Of a stretch of DNA of 64,000 nt, positions 1 through 10,938 are shown one piece after another. Source of the DNA: Tamarix chinensis. Its lineage: Eukaryota > Streptophyta > Magnoliopsida > Caryophyllales > Tamaricaceae. Positions within the stretch are counted from its first letter, which is position 1, and every line of letters begins with the position of its first letter. The notes under the pieces were generated by a model, which worked only from the letters and a program-made list of their open reading frames with translations, was not told the origin of the DNA and did no database searches. The position numbers and the translations under genes are program-made. The DNA is taken from the NCBI GenBank assembly GCA_030549775.1, contig CM060174.1:6391391-6455390 (forward strand), in the 5' to 3' direction.

Positions 1-629
1 GCCCCACCTTCTTTTTCTCCTTTCTTTCCGCCCCAGTTGGGCCAACCCAACCCTCCTTTCTTTCTCTCCCTTCTCCCTTGTGCGCAGGCCGGCCCATCTC
101 TTCTTTCTCTCCCGCTCGACCGGCTTGCCTTCCTCCCCCTTCTTCTTCTTCTTCCGTCTTCACCCGTCAAACCAAACACCCCTCCCCCATGCCTGCACCT
201 GCCTGTAACTCTCCCCCTCTACGGTTGCACAACCTGCCCTCTCTCTCTTGCTCTCTCTCATCTCTTTCCTTCCATTTTTAGCCCTATACACCCCCTGCAC
301 GGCCCTCTCGCGTGCCTCCCCCCTCCCTTTCTTCTCCCTTTCCTTACCACCCTGTACGGCTGTACCCCCTACCTAACCCGACAGGACATGCCCTCCCCTC
401 CCTCTTCTTTTTCTTCTTCTCCTCTGCCCATTTTCTCCTTCCCTCGAGCTCTCCTTCCCCCCTGCCGAGCCTCGTTTTCTCCCTTCTTTCCTTCTTCTCC
501 TCCTACCCTATTTTTGCTTTGCCACCCCTAACCACCGTCTCCGTCGCCCAACCAACCACCACTCCGACTCCCTTGCCTCTCCTACTTCCTCCCTGCACCA
601 CTTAGCAACCGCCACTCACCCCCTGCAGC

Positions 630-2151
630 CATACAATAAAACCGCGGTCGCGGTCGCGATTGCGGTCGCGGTCGCGGTGTCGCGGTATCGGAGTGTCGCG
701 GTCAATAAATTATGTGTCGCGGCCGTCGCGGCGTGAAATCTGATTTTTTTTTCTCAATATGGATTAAATGTTATTTATTCATCATTTAATTACTTATACA
801 ACTATGCATAAAGGTTATATGTTATATTAGAAGTCTTTAAATGACTTATTATATGTTAAATTATTCTAACAACACTACTTTTGCTAATTAATAAATAATA
901 AGTTATTATATGTTAAATTATATGTTATAAATTTATTATATGAAAATTTATAAATAACTTATTATAGAACTTTCATGTAGCATATGAAAATTAGCAACAT
1001 ATTAATATATTATTCAACTAATAAATAATAGCTAATTAATAAAAACTAGATAGCATAAGTTAAGTAGATTAGTTAGCTAATTAATAAAACATAGATAATA
1101 TTATCACATATTAGTAGCATAATTTAACATAAATCATTTAAATATTTCATATCTACTAAATAAGGAATATCACATTATTACTAGGTTAAGTATTAATATT
1201 TTATTTAAAAAATTCATATATGTAGCATATGAAAATTAATATCACATCATTACTAGGTTAAGTATTAATATTTTATTTAAAAAATTTATATATGTAGCAT
1301 ATGAAAATTAGCAACATATTAATATATTATTTAACTAATAAATAATAGTTAATTAATAAAAATTAGATAGTATAAGTTAAATAAATTAGTTAGTTAATTA
1401 ATAAAAAAGAAATAATATTATAGCATATTAGTAGCATAATTTAACATAAATTATTTGAATATTTTATACTTATTAAATAAGAAATATTTAATTTACTAAA
1501 TTACTAATTTCGACGGTTTAGTGTGACGTATGTTATAAGCTAATATGGGTTACTGTATCGGAGTCTCAGAGTCAAACTCTCAGACTCAGTCGGTCAGTCC
1601 CACACTCCCACTTCCAGCCTTCGACGGTTCCAGACAAAATACGCGATTTCATTCTATGTTCCAGAGTGCTCGACTTCGAAGTTCGACGACCTCGAGTGCT
1701 CGAGCTGCTCGACTCTTCCGGAGTGCTCGACTTCGACCTCGAGTGCTCGAGCAGCTCGACTCTTCCGGTCTTCCTGTTCGCAGACTTCCGCTTCAAGTTT
1801 CAGAGTTCCCACACCTCCAATCCAAGGTTGCAGCTATTGGTCACCGTTCGCCGCTCGTCGTCTGCCAGTCGCCAGTTGCCGTCTGCCGCTCGCCGCCTGA
1901 TTCTACGGTTCTGGGTTGCGGGTTTGTGTTTTTTCCTTTCTTCCATCAATAATTGCTAGTTACTGTAAGGTCACCGATATTTCGGACAATATCGGCGATA
2001 TTTTCCGACATCCGATATTGCGCCGAAATATCGGCGACATCTCCGTGAATTTTTGCCTCCGTCGCGTTTCGGTTGTTTTGCGTCGCGGCAGGCACTGATT
2101 CCGCGAAATTGCGGCCGATACGCAATATCGGACCCGCGATTTCATTCTATG
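630..2151. mobile_element. Non-autonomous hAT-like element, 1.5 kb, in LTR copy A
   Basis: Left end CATACAATAAAACCGCGG, right end (reverse complement) CATAGAATGAAATCGCGG: imperfect terminal inverted repeats beginning CA. It is flanked by an 8-bp duplication CCTGCAGC at 622-629 and 2152-2159. The 8-bp duplication and CA ends are hAT traits. Subterminal zones are CG-rich: repeated GCGGTC at the left, repeated ATATCGG at the right. The middle is very AT-rich with internal direct repeats (about 975-1170 and 1293-1490, and a shorter pair near 1170 and 1245). A GC-rich segment (about 1540-1950) looks foreign. No transposase is visible. Confidence 0.8.
975..1490 (+). repeat. Internal direct repeats of the 1.5-kb hAT-like element
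   Basis: Two roughly 195-bp AT-rich copies (about 975-1170 and 1293-1490), offset by about 318 bp, share TAGCATATGAAAATTAGCAA and the following stretch with scattered substitutions. A shorter pair sharing TTACTAGGTTAAGTATTAAT lies between them. This is internal duplication within the element. Confidence 0.7.
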
Positions 2152-3229
2152 CCTGCAGCCCACCTTTCTCTTCCTTTTTCTTTTCTTCTCCTCTCATCCC
2201 TCCTCCCTGCATGCCACCTTACACCGCCCATTCCCCCTCTTCCGCCGCCATTGAAGCCGACACTCGACCACCTGACACCTCCCCTACCTCAGCCTGCTGA
2301 GATCCCCCCTGTAGCCCCCTCTTTTCTCCTCTTCTTTTTCCTTCCTTTTTCTTCTTCCCCCTTCCCTCACACCTCCTTTCCACCGTCGTCTCTGCCATCC
2401 TAAGCCGCCACTCTCCGACCCCCAACTACCACCTACACCCTGCCACCCTTCCTGTACCCAGCCACTACCCCAACTCCCCTCCACAAGCCACCACCCGAGC
2501 CTCCCTTTTCCAAATTCATCCACCTCCCTTCCACCCTTATTCCCCCCTTTTATGCATGCAACGTGAGATTTGCTACATATTTTGAGTTTACTTAAACAAA
2601 TGTTTGAGGCATAATGTAGTCAGTATTAGTATGTATTTAATAAGCCTTTTGATAAAAATCTATTTTTTTAATTTTCTACTACTAATATACTAATTTTTAT
2701 ATTATTTCTAGACATAAATTTTACTAATCAAAGCTTAAACTTTTCAACTGGGGCACGGGTAAAATTTAGTTATTGCTGGAAATAAGGTAACCATTATATC
2801 CTACTAAAATTGGTGGATATATATATGCTAGCACATTAGGGTTTTGGAATATGTTTGTGTCTATATTATGTGATATTAAGCATATCATGATTTGTAATGT
2901 ATGTTGGAAGTTAGAATGAAAAGCATGCTATATTATAAAATGTGTCGTGTAGAAATGATGGTTAAGAAATGAGCCTATTGTTAATAATGATATTAGATAC
3001 ATGTATATATCATGATAAGTAAATATAGTCATTTGTAGTAGAGATAATGCTAATATGAGCCCTAAGGGCATTTTAGTAATTTTGCTTGTACGTAGAGTGT
3101 GGCCTAAATAAGTGTGCATGATAGGTGATAATGGGTATTAATAATGAATAGTGATGGTTGGTGGTGTTAGATGATACATGTGGACCATGGGTGGTAATAT
3201 TTTATGTGTTAGGAGTATCAAAGTAATTT

Positions 3230-3850
3230 TTCATGAAAAGAGGTAATTTTGGTAATTTAATAAGTAAGAGGGTCGTTTGGTAATTTTGGCATGAAAAAGA
3301 GGTAACTTGGTAAATTTATGAATAAAGAGGGTAATTTGGTAATTTAGTAAGTAAGAAGGGTATTTTGGTAATTTGGCATGAAAAAGGGGTAATTTCGTAA
3401 TTTCGTAAGTAAGAAGGGCATTTTGGTAATTTGGCATGAGAAAGTGATAATTTGGTAATTTAATAAGTAAAAAGAGTATTTTGGTAGTTTGGCATGAGAA
3501 AGGGGTACTTTGGTATGTTAGTAAGTAAAAAGGGTATTTTAGTAATTTTGCATAAGGGTTAATTTGGAAATTTTATGAAAACTCAAAGGGGTATTTTGGT
3601 AATTTAACAACTAAAGAAGGGTATTTTGGTAATTATACAAATATGAAGGGTAATTTGGTAGATTAACAAGTATGAAGGGTAATTTGGTAATTTAACAAGT
3701 ATGAAGGGTAATTTGGTAATTATATAAGTATGAAGGGTATTTTAGTAATTTAACAAGTATGAAGGGCATTTTGGTAATTATACAAGTATGAAGGGTAAAT
3801 TAATAATTTTGTAAGTAAGGAGGGGTAAATCGGTAATTTGCATATAACAT
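3230..3850 (+). repeat. AT-rich degenerate tandem array in LTR copy A
   Basis: More than fifteen units of roughly 30-40 bp with consensus near AAGGGTATTTTGGTAATTT followed by a variable A/T spacer such as AACAAGTATG. The same array type occurs at 22890-24010 in the related LTR and is absent from the shorter copy at 41472-45311. Short minus-strand frames through it are repeat artefacts. Confidence 0.8.
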
Positions 3851-4889
3851 AGCAATGGATTTAATAAGCCTCCATAATAAGACATGAGTGATATTAAATA
3901 ATAGAATAAGGGTTTATGGCCATAGGATCACTTATTTAAGTATAATCATGTATATTATACGGATGAAGGTATTTCAGACTTTCAGTAAATTAGTGTGTAT
4001 CATAAGAGAAATGCATGGTTTAGGGTTAAATGGACAATTAAGGGTGTTTTATTATGTCAATTTAATAATCATGAAAGAGGTGCTTTAATTGTTAATTATG
4101 CATGGAAATGTGTGCTGGATGTGCTAGAAGTACATATTAAGGATTATGTGTTCAACAATCCTTTGGTATAGAGTACTTGATTCCATGACCAGTAATATAA
4201 TTATGATACGATAACCAATTATAGCATGTGGATAAATAAAAATGAAGTATATGATGAAAATAGATGATAAGAGGAAGCCTTAGCTTTAAGGGCATTTTGG
4301 TCATTTTAACCTAGGGTGCCTAAGTATAAGAATTGGAACCTAGGATGGCCCTATTGGACTATCTAAGTTAACATGGATACTAATAATAATAAAGATTACT
4401 TAATAATAATAGAAACAAATAAAAACGAATAAGTATGTGATTATTGTGTTTCTCGTGGTCACCTTAATTAAGACACTAATAATTAAAGTGGAAGACCTCG
4501 AGATCGGCAATGGTGGCTCTTTAGGAGTCACTACCCTAAAGATATGGTTTAGTCCACGATTATTCTGGATTTTGCTAGTGTGCCTTAGTGCCCTAGTCAG
4601 GCCCTACATCTTACTCTAGTTAGCTCTACGAACCTACTTAGGGGGTATGCATATTTATGGATTAGGTGTCCCCGTCGGTAGGGTACTGTGTGTCCACGTG
4701 CACCAGTGCGACCAAGGTACCTTTGCATCCCTGGGTTAATAGTTGGAGGGTATTGTGTTGCTTGTATACGCCAATATGACCAGTGTACCTTTGTGTCTCC
4801 AAGTCGTGATCTCCCCCTCGAGTTAAATAGATGGAATTATTGTGTTAATTAAATGGGAAAGTACTAAACATTTAAAGTGGAAGATTATT

Positions 4890-5260
4890 AAGCCGGACCC
4901 AGACCGATCCACCGGCAAAAATAGTGGCCAGGAGCATTTGCCCTAGAGATAAGTCCACCGGTAAATAATAGTAGTCAGGTGCGTTTTGCCCTAAAGTTGT
5001 ATTTTCGATCCACCGGCTAAGTAGGGGGTCCCGAGCTCAATAACCAAATCTTGAATGATAATAAATCATGAGAAAGATACTAATCACTTATAGTGGAACA
5101 CCATATAAATCAGGGTCAGACCGATCCGCCAGCGAGAATAGTGGCTGAGAGCATTTTACCCTGGAGACCGATCCATCAATAAATAATAGTGGCCAAGAGC
5201 GTTCTGCCCTAGAGTATATTTTAGATTTACCAACTATAATAGTGGGGTTTCCGACCGTAC
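4890..5260 (+). repeat. CCACCGG tandem array in LTR copy A
   Basis: About six units of 45-55 bp. Each reads roughly GATCCACCGGC, then AATAGTGGCCAGGAGCG, then TTTTGCCCTAGAG. A second sub-block after about 5100 repeats the layout. Homologous arrays are at 24620-25045 and 44320-44700, so it is a constant module of this LTR family. Confidence 0.75.
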
Positions 5261-5859
5261 TCACGTGGATATAATTTGAGAGATGATTATAAATAATATT
5301 TAATCAAAGGCTTAAGTCCAAATAATGTTGATTTCACCATTATGATATATTGTTATGGTATAAATATGGCCTTAGTGCCTGTCTCTCATGGTAAGTGTTG
5401 GAAATGCTAAGTAAATGGACTTGTGATATATGATTCTTGCGGTACGAGTCTATCCAATGTTTGTTATGGTTAATTCTATGCATTGTGTATGTTATTGTTC
5501 TTATATTAGTATGATGTGTTGTATGCAAGATCTACCTTTTAGTTTTGTATAAAGGGTTACTCAGTACCGTAGTACTGAAGGGTTCTTTTGTGGGACGTTA
5601 CCTATTCAATGGGCAGTGTCCCTTGCAGGTTAACCCATAGGTGTTATTCAAGTTCTTATCGGGTAAGAGCGTAAGGATTATCAAGGAATCTTTTAGGGTT
5701 TTTCCTTTAACCTTCTTATTCTTTTGTTTAATGATTTTATTCTTATAACCATTAATAGTGGATTTTATCCTTTTGTAATGTCTTCAATGCGCTAATTTGA
5801 TTTTAACTTGGTACTGGAACGATAGAAAGAAACCGGTCTGGTACTAAGTGTGGCAGTAG

Positions 5860-6199
5860 CATACAATCAAATATCGGTACCGCAATTGCGTATCGGCCGC
5901 AATTTTGCGGTTTTCGGGTCAGCCGCGACGCGAAATTCCGAAATTGCGGCCGATACAGAAAATCACACATTTATCGCCGCAATATCAGCGAAATTTCGGA
6001 TATCGGCCAATATTTTACCGATATTGACCGATATTGGCCGATATTTACCGATATTGGCCGATATTCACCGATATTTGCCGATATTTGTTGTGTAAAATAA
6101 TTAAAAATTCACATCGCGACAACCGCGATATAGAAAATATCATTCGCGACATCGCGACCGCAACCGCAATCGCGACCGTAACCGCGGTTTTATTGTATG
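5860..6199. mobile_element. 340-bp hAT-like MITE related to the 630-2151 element
   Basis: Starts CATACAATCAAATATCGG and ends ACCGCGGTTTTATTGTATG, giving CATACAAT-type inverted termini, with an exact 8-bp duplication GGCAGTAG at 5852-5859 and 6200-6207. One half is an array of ACCGATATTGGCCGATATT-type units; the other is rich in CGCGACCGCAACC-type units. Both match the subterminal zones of the larger element, so this is probably a deletion derivative of the same family. Confidence 0.85.
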
Positions 6200-6291
6200 G
6201 GCAGTAGCATCCCCGAAATTTACTGTATTTACTTCTGCTTAACTCTTAATTAAAACGAAATTTTTCAGTAGTGAATTTTGAGGGTATTACA

Positions 6292-7012
6292 GTTATCCTA
6301 TACAACAGCATAACGATATATATATATATATATATATATGCAGAAAAAATAAGTTAGATGAGGCGAGTTAACGGACTAAATGATGAGATTAGAAGTTTGC
6401 TTAAAAGCAAGAAGATATCAACCAATAATATCTCCAAATATTGAAAAGAGTAATATACCAGAAACTACTCATTCATCTAGTCCCTCCAATTATTACTAAC
6501 TGCTTTGCCATTGTAAGTTATATTACCTTGAAAACACAACTATGAGCACTATGTCTACATCAAAGATGCTTTTCATATTCTTGACATGGCTATCACAGGG
6601 CTTATTTACTGCCATTACCAGCAATTCTTAGTTTCTACAAGGTACCCTTTGTTAAGGAAATACCCGTCTTTTGTACTACATGTTTTAGATGTAAACAAAT
6701 GCCAATTGTGGATAATAGATGTGGCATGCTTTACTCTCTTCTTGTAAGAGTCGTTGCCCCTGCCGCCCACCGCCCCAAAAAAAAAAAAAGAGTTCAAGCA
6801 CTCTCTTCCTTAATTTGCGAATGGAAGAATTACCAAAACCAAGCTAGTTTGATAAGTTTTGGACTTTAAGATAACAGTTTGACATGTCAGAAATAGAATA
6901 TCAGGAAGCTATAAAACATGTATTATGGATCTTCATTCAAGATGCAAACCAAGTAGCATCATGATTTTAGGAAGGGATAGAGAGAATATCAGAATATGTT
7001 TTATACACTATA
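6292..7012 (-). other. Intron-like or intergenic spacer between two retroelements
   Basis: AT-rich sequence holding a (TA)n microsatellite at about 6316-6339 and a poly-A run near 6780. No conserved reading frame was recognised. If the MED25 exon at 15801-15901 belongs to an intact gene, this is part of its first intron; no MED25 exon 2-like sequence was recognised here. CTATA at 7008-7012 may be the left target duplication of the following chromovirus (TTATA at 15212). Confidence 0.45.
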
Positions 7013-7264
7013 GGATGCGCAGGTGCTACATGCTAGGCCCAAATGCACACATACCAAGTCCAGCAGGTTCCATGACTACATCACCACATGAGGAAGATCA
7101 GCCCAATATCAGCACTTGTTTTATATCTATTGTTTCTTTGAATTCCCTAAAGGACATCTTCCAGAAAATGACTCCAGAACCATTAGTAGCTGCTAGCCTA
7201 TTCCAAGGAATTTCGCTGGCTCGATGGTTAGTTTTGCTAATTGTGGAGTCCTTGTATTATAGCT

Positions 7265-10147
7265 TGTAATACCCTATCATAAATTCCTTCAAAATGCGTT
7301 TAAAATTATGTTGATATAAAAGAAATTGGTTTTAGTTTTGAAAAGGGCTTGAAATTTGGGTTAAAATATAAATTTCAAGCGTATCAGTCAACTAGTTTAC
7401 CAAACCAATCAATCGATACGACTAAGAACTGGCATTTTAATTTTTAGGATAACCAATAACTAGTTGTTAATTGAATGGTTAGGCTATGTATTCATATCCT
7501 TTTCTATTTTGAACTTTGATTCCGAAAACTTCTTATTGGAATTTATTTGTGCTAAAAAACATATTCTGATGCTTTGGAATTATTATTTTATTTAGCTAAA
7601 AATCCCCAAAAGTACTTTTGAAGTATTTTCTTACCTTTTCTCCCTCTCCCTTACTTTCCCCTCTCCTTTGGTAATCATGGTTGCGTGTGAGGCTTTCCAT
7701 CCCTTCTCCCTTGACTTACGTACCCCTGACATCCAACTAATTACACTCCACCTTCCTCACTCTCATCATTCACCTTCATATACTTCGGTTCTCCTCACTC
7801 AACTAAAGTCAACTTTCCCTCTCTCCTTCCCTTTAATATGTCAACCCTCAGGGCCTTAGCGCCCTTAGGCTTCATTTTTTTGATTCATTAGAACCCCTGC
7901 TTTCAACACTTACTCCTTTTTATCTCTTTCTCTTGGTTATTTTGATAAGTATTGGCCATTTCCCTCCATTTTCTTCTCTTCCTCTCTGCTAGAAAACAGA
8001 GGTTTGCCTCTTGCTTTTCCTTCTTTGGTCGATCGTTTTCCTCTCCTTTCTTCCCCCTAATATTAGCCTTAGCTTTGCCTTATTTCTTTTAAACAAGGAA
8101 AGATTAAGTTTTAAGAAAGGTATAAGGACTTAGCTTTTCTTCTCCTAAAATCAATGCTAAAAAAAGTTTAAGTTATACTTCTTCTTTCATCTTCTATTTT
8201 CGAGTTTAATTAGTTTTTGAAAAATGAGTTCTAATAGTTTTGATTATTTATTCTCTTAAAAAATTAAGGGTCTCGATAGAAGCATCAAGTTAGGAGTTTC
8301 TCTTAGAGGTAAGACATCCTTATTTTGATATGGCTAGTGTTGTTCATTGTGGTTCATATTCTTGGTTTGTTATGTGATGTACATGTGTTATTTTGAGTTC
8401 TTGGATTAGACATATGATAATGTTTATATCTTTGGGGTTTTGGAGTATGTTTTGAGTATTTTGATATCATGAGTAAATATGATGAATTTATACATGATTA
8501 TGTTGAGTATCGAAGTTCTACCATGTATCTATGTGTGGAGTATGGTTTCCTATATATTTTATAGCATAAAAGCATGTTAGGATTATAATGGAATAGAATA
8601 GTGATTTTTAATTAAGTTTAGATCGTGGGTCTAGGCGTTATTTTACCCAGACCAATCGACAAGTTATATGGATAGTATTCAATTTGGTAGCCACATTCGG
8701 CTGGTTGATTTTTAATTTATTTGATGACTAGCTGACTAGTTATGTGATTTTTAATTGATTTGATAACCGATCAACTAGTTCTCGTGAACAGTTGATTGGT
8801 TTGCGAAATCCATCGATTGGTTATTTTATGACCAAAGTGGTTTTGGTATCAACATAAACACATCAACTAGTCCGACAAAACCCATTGACTAATTTCTATG
8901 AATAGTCGATCAGTTGGACCAACCAGACTACTGGTTTTGCTGTGTATTCATTTTGTATCAAGTTTAGTGCGACCATACTAGTCGACCGATCCCATGGAAC
9001 AATCAACTAGTTTCGCCTAACCCTGTTATGCCTATCAATTAATTGTTGATCTTCCTTTCAGATTTTATCTTGGCTTTTCCATAAAACTGCACCATTTTAA
9101 TCATAATTTTTACCATTTTTAATTAGAATTAAGGGAAATCAAAATGATAAATATTGTGGTGCAGTTTGATTTGAATACCTTGTTTGGTTGAATTTGGCGT
9201 CACCTCTAACCACCCAATTTGGTGGCTTGTATACCTTGGTTTGTGTTTGGTGGCTTGTATGCTTTGGTTTGTGTTTGGGGTTATCACTTGAAAATACTTA
9301 ATTGGTTATTAATGGAATTGAGTTTTGATTTGTGATATCATTTAATAACGGAATTAGGATTTTGTTCGAACTTTTTCTCTAACTCTTGGGATAGCCAACC
9401 CGACGTTAATTAGTGTTGTGCTTTTATCTTTTCACTCAATGCTTATTTTCTCTATCAAGTTGTGGTCGATAGGGAGTATGCGCATATCTTTGAGGTATAG
9501 GATATTACTGTGCTAAACCAGCATGGGATCGGTGTCTGGGTAAGGTAGGTGAGGTATCACAACTTGTGTAGCCCTCACGATAAGTATACTTAAGGTGTGA
9601 TGGCTAAGGTATCCCAGTACAAACCCTCTCAATGTATTCTGACTACATGTGGTGAGTATGATATCATAATTTGTGTTACCCCTCATGGCAGTTGCACTTA
9701 AGGTATGGTGTGTTTGGTATCCTTAGAGAAAAACCCCTCAATGTATTCTGACCATGTGGGGAGGGTGTGATATCTCATTATGTGTATATGTTACTATGAG
9801 TTCCGTTCATGGTGAAGAACTGGATGTGGTCAAACCAAATGTCTTAATAATTGAAAAGTGCGAGATCACTAAATAATATGGTTTTTTCTATAGGAATCAA
9901 AGGATTGTCTATATTATTATTCCTTCCCTGATTTTTATGTGAGCATGCCTTATAATATGATAACCATGAGCCCAAAGTTATGTTTTATACCATGTTATTA
10001 TGTGAAATCAATGTGCAGCATAAACTCATACAATTACATATCGGTCCCGATATGCAATGTCAGCCGACGTTTATCGAATGTTTCTATTACACGCCCGCAT
10101 TATCTCCAAAACAAAAATTTTATAATTCAAAATTTGGAGGTATTACA
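7265..10147 (+). mobile_element. 2.9-kb solo LTR inside the chromovirus LTR
   Basis: Begins TGTAATACCCTATC and ends GGAGGTATTACA, with near-identical 5-bp flanks TAGCT (7260-7264) and TGGCT (10148-10152). The sister LTR at 14728 lacks it and reads through the site. It has a CT-rich zone (about 7630-8080), an AT-rich body, a stretch (8640-9060) dense in variants of CAATCGACTAGTTTG, and two repeated paragraphs (about 9490-9780) containing TCCCAGTACAAACCCTCTC-type text. No coding potential. The TGTAATACC ends match the longer LTR family, but the interior differs, so it is a separate family or subfamily. Confidence 0.85.
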
Positions 10148-10237
10148 TGGCTAGGCCACTTTATTTGTTACCCTTAATTTAATGATGTATGTACTCAAAA
10201 GAGAGTTGCTGTAAAGGCGCAAGCGCCTCCCTTGATT

Positions 10238-10719
10238 TAGGGATGGCAATTTCCCCCGCGGGGCCCTGTCGGAATACCCCATTTAGATTCGGGGAGAGAA
10301 TTCAAGGATCGGGTTCAGATTCGGGGATTCTTAATGGGGATTTTTTCAGTGACGGGTTTGGGGTCCCCATCCCCGAACCCACCCCGAATAATTTTTTTAT
10401 ATTTTATATATATATATATATAATATTTTTCTTATAGAATATAAATTAAAAGTATAATATAAAAAAAGGCTTAAAGATCGGGGATTGGGTATAAAGTCGG
10501 GTTTCGGGGATCGGATTAGGTTTCAAGGTCGGGAAATAAATCGAGAATGGAAAATAGATCGGGGATCGGGTCGGGTATGAGCATTTGATCCCCGCAAGGA
10601 TCGGGTTGGGGAATCCCCGATAAAAAAAATTCAGAGATTGGGTTGGGTTCGGGGATTATTTTTCTTATAGAGTTCGGGGATGGAGATGGGGTCCCCGACC
10701 CGCCCCGTTGCCATCCCTA
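10238..10719. mobile_element. 482-bp hAT-like MITE with GGGATGGCAA termini
   Basis: Inverted termini TAGGGATGGCAA and TTGCCATCCCTA with 8-bp flanks CCTTGATT (10230-10237) and CTTGGATT (10720-10727), a 6-of-8 match. The sister LTR shows the empty site near 15055 as CCTCCCTGGATTGTATATA. The interior is made of GGGGATCGGG and GGTTCGGGGA motifs in opposite orientations at the two ends, around an AT-rich core. Non-autonomous. Confidence 0.85.
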
Positions 10720-10938
10720 CTTGGATTGTATATACATATAGATGGGAATGAAAGGCTAACAGCCAAGCTTAATCAAAAAATTCCTTCTCTGACAGAATCT
10801 ACTCCTCTTTCCTATTATTCTTATCCTAAAGTGCCTATAACTATTAAAGTAGGAATTGTTCTCAATATCGCACCAATTCAGTGCTTTCATTGAGAGACTC
10901 AAATGACTAATGAACCCTATAAAACTAGATATCACACC

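Larger units (their letters stand above)
1..6291 (+). mobile_element. Long LTR of the TGTAATACCC family, copy A (5' end outside window)
   Basis: A non-coding, modular LTR-like unit ending in GGGTATTACA at 6291. In order it shows a CT-rich block (1-629 and 2152-2560), an AT-rich body, an AT-rich tandem array (3230-3850), a short-range array containing CCACCGG (about 4890-5260), a conserved block with TACTCAGTACCGTAGTACTG near 5550, and a tail with GGTACTGGAACG then AAACGAAATTTTTCAGTAG. The same order occurs in the complete copy at 20760-25726, which has TG...CA ends and a 5-bp target duplication, so this is inferred to be an LTR, probably solo. About 340 bp of its 5' end lies outside the window. 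Two hAT-like insertions interrupt it. Probably Ty3/gypsy; lineage not fixed. Confidence 0.75.
7013..10872 (+). repeat. 5' LTR of the chromovirus, split by two insertions
   Basis: The first part (7013-7264), middle (10153-10237) and last part (10728-10872) align in order with the uninterrupted LTR at 14728-15211, sharing CAGGTGCTACATGCTAGGCC and GTAGGAATTGTTCTCAATAT-type ends. Subtracting the solo LTR (2883 bp plus 5) and the MITE (482 bp plus 8) leaves 482 bp, against 484 bp for the other LTR. Confidence 0.9.

Noticed and set aside
37..605. Three overlapping proline/serine-rich frames
   Set aside because: They arise from CT-rich composition of the LTR block, overlap in different frames, lack domains and are not conserved in frame between LTR copies.
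1545..1952. 135-aa plus-strand frame
   Set aside because: Runs through duplicated CTCGA-rich sequence in the hAT-like element; no domain and no conserved start. Reported only as possible captured DNA.
3230..3850. CRISPR-like regular repeats
   Set aside because: Plant LTR tandem array with degenerate units and no unique spacers of constant length.
6615..6797. 60-aa minus-strand frame considered as a MED25 exon
   Set aside because: Its peptide shows no resemblance to MED25 and includes a poly-Phe run from a poly-A tract.
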